Assembly (NCBI GenBank): GCA_017553965.1
Contig: JAFZJK010000128.1
Span: 1 to 11,277, forward strand
DNA length: 11,277 bases
Source: Lachnospiraceae bacterium
GTDB lineage: Bacteria > Bacillota_A > Clostridia > Lachnospirales > Lachnospiraceae
Reading direction: 5' to 3'
The first letter of the stretch is position 1. Every line of letters begins with the position of its first letter. The notes below the pieces were generated by a model that was given only the letters and a program-made list of their open reading frames with translations, was not told the origin of the DNA and searched no databases. Both the position numbers and the translations under genes were made by a program. This document shows positions 5,643-11,277 of this stretch, in pieces.

Positions 5643-6578
5643 ATGAAGGAGAGATTAAAGAAGTTTCCGGTACCTGTTCTTCCGACCTTTGTGGGAACAC
5701 TGACCCTTGGGAATGTGTATGGAGGTATGGGCTATACCTGGTTTCGGGTGCTGATCATGATCTGCGCTACAGTCATTGTCCTTGCCTATATCTTTAAGAT
5801 AATACTATGTTCATCAACATGCATGGAGGAGTACAAGCAGACGGTTCCGTCAAGTCTTTATGCTGGTTTTACCATGTGCCTGATGATCCTTGGCAGTTTC
5901 TATTTCGAAAAGGGAATGGCATTCGGAAAGTGGATCTGGCTCATTGCCATTATTATCCATGCAGCTCACATCTGTATTTTCACCGCAAGGAACGTGATAC
6001 TCAAAAGAGATGTGAATACCACAGTGCCCAGCTGGTTTGTGACATATAACGGTATCATGGTTGCCTGTGTTACAGGTGCTGCCATGAACATGACAGGGCT
6101 CTTAAAGGTTATAACGGTTTACGGCATTATCATTTACCTGTTCCTTATCCCTGTCATGATAGTAAGGCTCATAAAGGTTCCTGTGAAACCACAGGTTTAT
6201 CACACCATGCCGGTTGTGCTGGCGCCCTGCAGCCTCTGCGTTGTGAGCCTTTTAAATGTATATGAATCACCTAATCAGCCACTTTTGTATTTCTTGTATT
6301 TCTGCGTTTTGGCATCACTGTTATTCATCATCATCAAGCTTCCGGATTTCTTTTCGTTTGATTTTACTCCGGGATTTGCGGGGCTTACTTTCCCGATGGC
6401 AATAGGTACAGTGGCAACAAATAAGATGGCAGCGTACTTAAACGGACATGGAAATGAAAGCGCAGGCTTTGCACTTACTCAGTTGTCGGGACTGCAGATA
6501 TTCCTGACATCTATGCTGGTTGGTTATGTACTTCTGAATTTCTCAAGGATGCTCCTTGGGAAAGGTAAAAGGCCTTAA
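5643..6578 (+). CDS. TDT/TehA (SLAC1)-family anion channel or transporter
   Basis: This 311-residue integral-membrane protein has about ten hydrophobic helices with short loops, matching the tellurite-resistance/dicarboxylate transporter (TDT) family that includes bacterial TehA, plant SLAC1 and fungal sulfite exporter SSU1. Family-like marks are the N-terminal PTFVGTLTLG helix and the late F-x-P-G-F-x-G-x-TFP motif (FTPGFAGLTFPMAIGT). An upstream in-frame TTG (5625) would add six residues. However, AAAGGAGG at 5630-5637, five bases before the ATG at 5643, decides for the ATG. It lies between the molybdoenzyme module and asrABC, so it may move the shared anion (nitrate, nitrite or sulfite). 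That cargo is inferred; SLAC1-type channels are known to pass nitrate and SSU1-type proteins sulfite. No NarK, NirC or NrtABCD homologue is present in the window. Confidence 0.78.
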   Translation: MKERLKKFPVPVLPTFVGTLTLGNVYGGMGYTWFRVLIMICATVIVLAYIFKIILCSSTCMEEYKQTVPSSLYAGFTMCLMILGSFYFEKGMAFGKWIWLIAIIIHAAHICIFTARNVILKRDVNTTVPSWFVTYNGIMVACVTGAAMNMTGLLKVITVYGIIIYLFLIPVMIVRLIKVPVKPQVYHTMPVVLAPCSLCVVSLLNVYESPNQPLLYFLYFCVLASLLFIIIKLPDFFSFDFTPGFAGLTFPMAIGTVATNKMAAYLNGHGNESAGFALTQLSGLQIFLTSMLVGYVLLNFSRMLLGKGKRP

Positions 6579-6611
6579 GGCTATACATAAAAACTTTTAG
6601 GAGGGTTTCTT

Positions 6612-7634
6612 ATGGGCTATGTACTTGGAAAGGAGGGCTTTTCTGATCTTGTCAGTGCCCTTCTTAAGGACTACCGGATCTTTGCTCCGGTCCTCAAAAA
6701 AGGTGCAGGGAGATTTACTGATGTTGACTGTGTTATCTATGACGAGATCAGCGATGCATCAGAGATTGAGCTGGAGAAAAAATCAGACTATGCATCAAAG
6801 GAGTTTCTTTTACCTCTTTCAGAGACTCTTTTGTACTTCACTGAAGAAGAAGTAAAGGAGGCGGATCTTTGTGATAAGCCGGTGTTGATTTTTGGAAGGA
6901 GCTGTGATCTCAACGGCCTTAAGCGTCTTGACCAGATATATCTTGAAAACGGTCTGGCAAAAGACCCGTTCTATAAAAGACGCCGGGATCTCATTAAGAC
7001 AGTGCTCATTGGCTGCGGCAAGTCCTTCGATAACTGCTTCTGCGTTTCCATGGATTCCAATAAGTATGAAGAGGGATACGCTTTTTCTGTTGACCTCATT
7101 GATGGTGAGATTCATTCAAATGTGCTTGATAAGAATTTTGAAGGATTCTTCAAGGCTGCCTCAGGTATAAAGGAATCAGATGTAACACCGAGGTTTGTAA
7201 CCGAAAACGACGTCAAGGTTGAAATCCCGGATGAGATACCGGGCAGGATTATAACCGACGAACTGTGGGATGAGTACACTACAAGGTGTATCAACTGCGG
7301 AAGATGTAACTTCGTCTGCCCTACCTGCACATGTTACACGATGCAGGATGTCTTTTATTCAGACAATGGAAGAGTTGGTGAGAGAAGAAGAGTAGCTGCC
7401 TCCTGTATGGTGGACGGATACACGGATGTTGCAGGTGGCGGACAGTACAGAAGAAAGAACGGAGAGAGGATGAGATTTAAAGTCCTGCACAAGATTTCGG
7501 ATTTCAAGAAGAGGTTCGGTTATCAGATGTGCGTGGGCTGCGGAAGGTGCGATGATATCTGCCCTGAGTACATATCTTTTTCCAATATCATAAACAAGGT
7601 AAACGACGCGGTTAAAAAGGAGGTGAACTCATGA
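6612..7634 (+). CDS. asrA: Anaerobic sulfite reductase-type subunit A (Fe-S electron-transfer protein)
   Basis: This 340-residue soluble protein ends with two [4Fe-4S] binding sites. The first is C226-x2-C229-x2-C232-x3-C236, followed by PTCTC with two more cysteines at 239 and 241. The second is C307-x2-C310-x2-C313-x3-C317-P. The N-terminal two-thirds has an IGCGKSFDNCFC stretch characteristic of the AsrA family (related to hydrogenase/heterodisulfide-type electron-transfer subunits). It should pass electrons from the flavoprotein AsrB to the siroheme subunit AsrC. Length matches AsrA. Strong AGGAGG precedes the start, after a 33-base gap from the TDT gene that shows no terminator. Its stop overlaps the asrB start by 4 bases (ATGA), and asrC follows at once, so the order asrA-asrB-asrC is intact. 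Confidence 0.92.
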   Translation: MGYVLGKEGFSDLVSALLKDYRIFAPVLKKGAGRFTDVDCVIYDEISDASEIELEKKSDYASKEFLLPLSETLLYFTEEEVKEADLCDKPVLIFGRSCDLNGLKRLDQIYLENGLAKDPFYKRRRDLIKTVLIGCGKSFDNCFCVSMDSNKYEEGYAFSVDLIDGEIHSNVLDKNFEGFFKAASGIKESDVTPRFVTENDVKVEIPDEIPGRIITDELWDEYTTRCINCGRCNFVCPTCTCYTMQDVFYSDNGRVGERRRVAASCMVDGYTDVAGGGQYRRKNGERMRFKVLHKISDFKKRFGYQMCVGCGRCDDICPEYISFSNIINKVNDAVKKEVNS

Positions 7635-8425
7635 ATACTATGAATCCATATCTTCCTTTTGCCTCTGAAATACTTGATGTTATAAAGCATACCGGAAAGG
7701 AATACACCTTTAGAATGGCTTTTAAAGGTGAGGTTAAACCTGGACAGTTCTTTGAGGTTTCGATTCCCAAATATGGCGAAGCACCTATCTCTGTAAGCGG
7801 CATTGGCGATGGCTTTGTGGATCTGACTATCAGAAAAGTCGGAAGGGTCACAAACGAAGTATTTGAGAGATATAAGGGTCAGAATCTTCTGCTACGTGGA
7901 CCTTATGGCAATGGATTTGACGTTGATCTGTATAAAGACGGAGAAGTTGTGGTTGTTGCGGGAGGAACCGGAGTATCTCCTGTAAGGGGTGTTATTCAGG
8001 CACTTAGCGAGATGCCTGATGCTCAGGATAAATATGTTATTGCAGGATTCAGATCCCCTGATGATATGCTCTTTAGGGATGACCTGAAGGCTTGGGATGA
8101 GAAGTTAAAACTCACACTTACCGTTGACGGAGCACCAGAAGGGTATACGGGAAACATAGGACTTGTAACAAAATATATCGAGGGACTGCCTCTTAAGGAT
8201 CCTGCAAATGCCAAAGCTGTAGTGGTTGGACCACCTCCTATGATGAAGTTTACTATAATCGAGCTTCAGAAAAAGGGTTTTAAAGATTCCAATATTACAG
8301 TGTCCCATGAGCGCAAGATGTGTTGCGGCCTTGGAAAATGCGGGCACTGCAGGGTTAATGACACCTATATCTGTCTTGACGGACCGGTGTTCAACTACGA
8401 GTTTGCCAAGAACTTTGTGGACTGA
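7631..8425 (+). CDS. asrB: Anaerobic sulfite reductase-type subunit B (FAD/NAD(P)H reductase with [2Fe-2S])
   Basis: This 264-residue flavoprotein belongs to the ferredoxin-NADP reductase fold, the same group as dihydroorotate dehydrogenase subunit PyrK. The FAD-binding beta barrel occupies about residues 1-100, with LLRGPYGNGF. The NAD(P) domain starts with GGTGVSPVRG (111-120). The C-terminus carries a [2Fe-2S] motif, C232-x4-C237-x2-C240-x7-C248, with an additional cysteine at 231. It should oxidise NAD(P)H and feed AsrA. GGAGG lies seven bases before the ATG and the gene overlaps asrA by 4 bases. A second in-frame ATG four codons in is possible but has poorer spacing. Length and domain order match AsrB. 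It is distinct from the other NAD(P)H flavoprotein of this operon (4402-5628), so each reductase has its own electron input. Confidence 0.93.
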   Translation: MNTMNPYLPFASEILDVIKHTGKEYTFRMAFKGEVKPGQFFEVSIPKYGEAPISVSGIGDGFVDLTIRKVGRVTNEVFERYKGQNLLLRGPYGNGFDVDLYKDGEVVVVAGGTGVSPVRGVIQALSEMPDAQDKYVIAGFRSPDDMLFRDDLKAWDEKLKLTLTVDGAPEGYTGNIGLVTKYIEGLPLKDPANAKAVVVGPPPMMKFTIIELQKKGFKDSNITVSHERKMCCGLGKCGHCRVNDTYICLDGPVFNYEFAKNFVD

Positions 8426-8440
8426 AGAAGGAGGTAGTAG

Positions 8441-9427
8441 ATGGCTAATCTTGATATCAATGTAGGTAAACTTAAGAAAAATGCTTTCCGCTACTCCAAA
8501 GTCCGCGGAGAGACTGCATCCAGAATAAGAATTCCCGGAGGTGTCATTGATGCAAAATCAATGGGCAAAGTTGTTGAGATTGCGGAAAAATACGGCACTG
8601 GTGTTATCAACATAACAAACAGACAGGGAATAGAAATTCCCGGCATCAAGCTGACAGATGTCGATAAGGTAAATGCTGAAGTTCAGGAAATAATTGATTC
8701 TCTGAGAATTAACCAGCCTGAAAAAGGAAAGGGATATCCTTCATCCGGAACAAGAAACGTTATCGCGTGCCCGGGAGCAAGACTATGTCCCTTTGGCTGT
8801 TATGACACCACTGCATTTGCCCAGAAGATGGAGAACAATATCTATCCCAATGACAGGCACGTTAAGATAGCTTTTACAGGATGTTCCAATGACTGCGCCA
8901 AAGTACGGATGGCGGATTTTGGTATCATCGGAATGACAGAACCTCAGTATGACAAAGACAGATGCGTAGCCTGTGGAGCCTGTGTCAATTACTGCAAGAG
9001 ACGTTCTGTCGGAGCTCTTGAGCTTGTAAACGGCAAGGTTGTAAGAGATACAGCTAAGTGCATCGGATGCGGTGTCTGCGTGGCATACTGCCCTACCAGA
9101 GCCTGGACCAGAAGCAGGGAGCATTATTTCAGACTCGTGCTTTTGGGGCGTACCGGAAAAAAGAACCCCAGACTTGCCGAGGATTTCATCAAGTGGGCAG
9201 ACGAAGAAAGTATACTAAAGATGGTAAAGAATACTTATGCCTACATTGAAGAATACATAGATCCCGATGCTGTTGAGCACAAGGAGCATATCGGCTATAT
9301 TGTGGATAGAACAGGTTTTGAGGAGTTTAAGAAATGGCTTTTTGAAGGAGTGGAACTTGGCCCTAAAGCTGAAGTAAATCAGAGGATTTACTGGGGCGGA
9401 AAACATTACGACAAGTATGGCGGTTAA
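8441..9427 (+). CDS. asrC: Anaerobic sulfite reductase-type subunit C (siroheme catalytic subunit)
   Basis: This 328-residue catalytic subunit belongs to the sulfite/nitrite reductase superfamily. The siroheme-[4Fe-4S] site is C110-x5-C116 (CPGARLC) and C148-x3-C152 (TGCSNDC). The N-terminal half holds the ferredoxin-like nitrite/sulfite reductase repeat with the N-x-T-x-RQGIEIPG signature. An inserted two-cluster ferredoxin domain follows with C175/178/181/185 and C207/210/213/217. It performs the six-electron reduction of sulfite to sulfide or nitrite to ammonium. Size matches AsrC (about 330-340), far shorter than assimilatory NirA or CysI, which have the duplicated domain. AAGGAGG precedes the start. 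In this operon, next to a nitrate-reductase-like module, nitrite is a credible substrate; in Salmonella-type Asr systems it is sulfite. The substrate cannot be settled from sequence. Confidence 0.93.
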   Translation: MANLDINVGKLKKNAFRYSKVRGETASRIRIPGGVIDAKSMGKVVEIAEKYGTGVINITNRQGIEIPGIKLTDVDKVNAEVQEIIDSLRINQPEKGKGYPSSGTRNVIACPGARLCPFGCYDTTAFAQKMENNIYPNDRHVKIAFTGCSNDCAKVRMADFGIIGMTEPQYDKDRCVACGACVNYCKRRSVGALELVNGKVVRDTAKCIGCGVCVAYCPTRAWTRSREHYFRLVLLGRTGKKNPRLAEDFIKWADEESILKMVKNTYAYIEEYIDPDAVEHKEHIGYIVDRTGFEEFKKWLFEGVELGPKAEVNQRIYWGGKHYDKYGG

Positions 9428-9433
9428 GATATT

Positions 9434-10312
9434 ATGGTAAAGAGGTTACTGGTAGTAGTATCTGCTATTATGGTTGCAGCCACAATTATTTGTGGCTGCA
9501 CATCTTTTAACGGAAGTCAAAAAGAGACAATTACATATGAAAGGGTTGTTGCGCTGTCGAAGTCTGTGAGTGAGATGTGGCTCCTGGCAGGAGGAAGTCT
9601 TGTGGGAGCAACTGAAGATGCCCTGGAACTGGAGGGAATGACGGACGGTGCCCAAATCATAGGTACAGTGTCCAAGCCAAACGTTGAAACGGTTGTATCT
9701 CTTAAGCCTGACGCAGTAATGATGACTCTTGACCTGCCATCACATAAGAAGTTCAAAGAAGAACTGGACGGCCTTGGGATCAACGTAGTTACTGTGGATA
9801 TAGAATCCTTTCAGGACTACGATGAAACAATGAGGGAATTCACAACCATAACCGGTCGGGATGATCTTTATAAAAAGAATGTTACAGAGGTCAAAGAACG
9901 GATTGATGCTATACTTAAAGAGTATGATGCAGGTAAAAACTCGGACAAAACATATCTTTTCCTGAGAGTTTCAGCCACCAAGAACAAAGCTATGAAAGAC
10001 GACTATTTTGGCTGCGAAATAATTGATTCTTTTGGTATTCAGAATATTGCTTACGATAACAGTTCTCTTGATGAGCTGAGTCTTGAGGCGATAACGATAT
10101 CTGATCCTGACTATATTTTTATTATCTATCAGGGAAAAGAAAAGGAGGCTATGAGCGTATTGGAGGAAGAATTTACTTCTAAAGATGTGTGGAAAAAGCT
10201 TACAGCTGTTACAAAGAATCAGGTACACATGCTTCCAAAGGATCTTTTCCAATATAAACCGAATGCAAGATGGGATGAGGCATACAGGTACATATATGAA
10301 ATCCTCAAATGA
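9434..10312 (+). CDS. ABC-importer substrate-binding lipoprotein (BtuF/FecB-like)
   Basis: This 292-residue protein has a positively charged hydrophobic signal peptide (about 1-21) and a lipobox ICGC, with predicted lipid-modified C22. It is therefore anchored to the outer face of the membrane. The mature part is a class-III binding protein of the vitamin B12/siderophore/heme/molybdate group. It has VVALSKSVSEMWLLAGG and LVGATEDALEL near the start, a PNVETVVSLKPDAVM motif, and a long linking helix around 140-175. The ligand cannot be read from the sequence: ferric siderophore, cobalamin, heme and molybdate (MolA-type) are all possible. The gene begins only 6 bases after asrC and lacks a good ribosome site, so it depends on coupling with asrC. 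A perfect hairpin lies in the signal-peptide codons. The permease gene overlaps its end. Confidence 0.87.
   Translation: MVKRLLVVVSAIMVAATIICGCTSFNGSQKETITYERVVALSKSVSEMWLLAGGSLVGATEDALELEGMTDGAQIIGTVSKPNVETVVSLKPDAVMMTLDLPSHKKFKEELDGLGINVVTVDIESFQDYDETMREFTTITGRDDLYKKNVTEVKERIDAILKEYDAGKNSDKTYLFLRVSATKNKAMKDDYFGCEIIDSFGIQNIAYDNSSLDELSLEAITISDPDYIFIIYQGKEKEAMSVLEEEFTSKDVWKKLTAVTKNQVHMLPKDLFQYKPNARWDEAYRYIYEILK
9475..9500 (+). repeat. Perfect 11-bp hairpin inside the signal-peptide codons
   Basis: TGCAGCCACAA (9475-9485), loop TTAT, TTGTGGCTGCA (9490-9500): an uninterrupted inverted repeat with a tetraloop, starting 41 bases after the ATG of the binding-protein gene. It is followed by a broken T stretch (CTTTTAA), too poor for a strong intrinsic terminator. 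It could act as a partial terminator, a barrier to 3' exonuclease that protects the upstream asr message, or a translation brake. Confidence 0.6.
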
Positions 10313-11277
10313 AAAAATATGGATGATCACAGGATTATTGCTGCTGATAGCCTGCAGCCTGTTTGGTGTGCTTGCAGGGAATTCATCTGTTGGAACAAAA
10401 GACCTTTTATCAGTCCTTTTGGGAAGTACTCAAAGTGACACGGCTACATCGATAATACTGTTTGATATAAGAATTCCAAGGATTTGTGCAGCAATCATCT
10501 GCGGAGCTGCGCTTGCTCTATCCGGACTACTAATGCAGGAAGCATTGTCAAATCCATTGGCTTCTCCAAGCATTATGGGAGTTAATAACGGAGCCGGATT
10601 TTTTGTGCTCTTATCGGTAGTAATATTTGGACATTCTTTACCTGCGAGAACACTAATGGCCTTTTTAGGTGCCATTGCATCGGCGGGACTGGTATTTGTT
10701 ATGTCCAGACTGGCAGGAAGCTCTAAGAATATATTGATTCTGTCAGGTGTAGCGGTTTCAGCTCTCATGAGTGCCGGGATTAATTTCTGCATAACAGTCT
10801 GGCCTGATACAGTTTATGACAAGACTGCATTTCAGATTGGATCCCTGCAGGGAATACAGGCAGGTCCGCTTGTTGTAACAATAGTGGTGGTTCTGATAAC
10901 ACTGTTTTTTTTGCTGATGATCTCACCTAAGATTGAACTGTTTGCGCTGGGAGATGAAGTGGCGTTCGGGGTGGGACTTCCGGTAAGGACATATAGATTC
11001 ATGACCATCATGGCGGCGGTGATTCTTGCCGCTACTGTTGTAAGTATATGTGGGCTCATCAGTTTTGTTGGTCTGATAGTACCAAATGCAATCAAAAGAA
11101 TAGATATTTCATCCTTCAAAAGCAGGATGATTCTAACCATGATATGGGGGAGTAATCTTCTTCTGTTTGGGGATCTTTTGGCAAAAAATATTTCATATCC
11201 CTATGAACTCCCTGTGGGTATGCTGATCTCTCTGATCGGAGCGCCATTTTTCATAATTCTTCTTGCGAAAAGACATA
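10296..11277 (+). CDS. FecCD/BtuC-type ABC-importer permease (3' end outside the window)
   Basis: This is an open frame of 327 codons with no stop before the window ends. Translation gives a very hydrophobic protein with about nine to ten membrane helices and clear FecCD-family motifs. These are DIRIPRICAAIICGAALALSG (two parts, about residues 57-77), Q-x4-NPLASPSIMGVNNGAG (81-100), GLISFVGLIVPNAIKR, and a near-terminal ELPVGMLISLIGAPFFIILL. Family members are about 320-340 residues, so only a few residues are missing. The start at 10296 overlaps the binding-protein gene by 17 bases and has only a weak AGG ahead of it, suggesting coupled translation. It would form the membrane channel for the lipoprotein's cargo. 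The matching ATPase should lie just beyond the window. Possible cargos are iron-siderophore, heme, cobalamin or molybdate. Confidence 0.88.
   Translation, partial: MKSSNEKIWMITGLLLLIACSLFGVLAGNSSVGTKDLLSVLLGSTQSDTATSIILFDIRIPRICAAIICGAALALSGLLMQEALSNPLASPSIMGVNNGAGFFVLLSVVIFGHSLPARTLMAFLGAIASAGLVFVMSRLAGSSKNILILSGVAVSALMSAGINFCITVWPDTVYDKTAFQIGSLQGIQAGPLVVTIVVVLITLFFLLMISPKIELFALGDEVAFGVGLPVRTYRFMTIMAAVILAATVVSICGLISFVGLIVPNAIKRIDISSFKSRMILTMIWGSNLLLFGDLLAKNISYPYELPVGMLISLIGAPFFIILLAKRH

Noticed and set aside
6579..6611. Possible promoter or terminator in the 33-base gap before asrA
   Set aside because: Only an AT-rich stretch and a ribosome site are visible; no -10/-35 pair and no stem followed by T residues, so continuous transcription is the simpler reading.
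9475..9500. Intrinsic transcription terminator after asrC
   Set aside because: The stem is strong but is followed by CATCTTTTAACGG, not a continuous T run, and it lies inside an intact gene whose permease partner follows; at most partial termination.
10430..11140. Minus-strand open frames at the right end as separate genes
   Set aside because: The plus strand is open from 10296 to the window end and encodes clear FecCD-permease motifs, which explains the region fully.

Overview
The window looks like a chromosomal segment of a strictly anaerobic, low-to-mid GC Firmicute, most likely a Lachnospiraceae member (Butyrivibrio-like). That placement is inferred from strong AAGGAGG-type ribosome sites, clostridial protein families and the anaerobic iron-sulfur enzyme content; no 16S or other phylogenetic marker is present.

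Two operons diverge from a short control region at about 1740-1870. Leftward, a transcript starting near 1738 first carries a GC-rich leader that resembles a molybdenum-cofactor (Moco) riboswitch. It then encodes a small integral-membrane protein resembling an ECF-transporter S component (1037-1612), a membrane-anchored extracytoplasmic protein (570-1040), and MobA, the Moco guanylyltransferase (8-577). The three genes overlap one another by 4 and 8 bases.

Rightward there is one long, tightly packed set of genes. A NarB/NasA-like molybdopterin oxidoreductase (1871-3970), a four-cluster ferredoxin-like electron carrier (3974-4405) and an FAD/NAD(P) oxidoreductase (4402-5628) form a soluble nitrate-reductase-like module. 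A TDT/TehA-like anion channel (5643-6578) follows. Then come asrA, asrB and asrC (6612-9427), encoding an Asr-type NAD(P)H-linked siroheme reductase. The set continues with a substrate-binding lipoprotein (9434-10312) and a FecCD/BtuC-type permease (10296 to the window end, cut just before its C-terminus).

The simplest reading is a cytoplasmic two-step oxyanion reduction system. The molybdoenzyme would reduce nitrate to nitrite with electrons from NAD(P)H via the FAD protein and the Fe-S protein, and the siroheme AsrABC complex would take nitrite (or sulfite) through a six-electron reduction. The TDT channel would move the anion, and the FecCD-type importer would supply a metal or cofactor. 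The leftward operon supplies and senses the molybdenum cofactor needed by the first enzyme. The most interesting parts are the putative Moco-sensing RNA in front of an ECF-type membrane protein, the nitrate-reductase/Asr pairing, and a perfect 11-bp hairpin hidden in the signal-peptide codons of the binding protein. No tRNA, rRNA, CRISPR array, insertion sequence or clear intrinsic terminator was seen.
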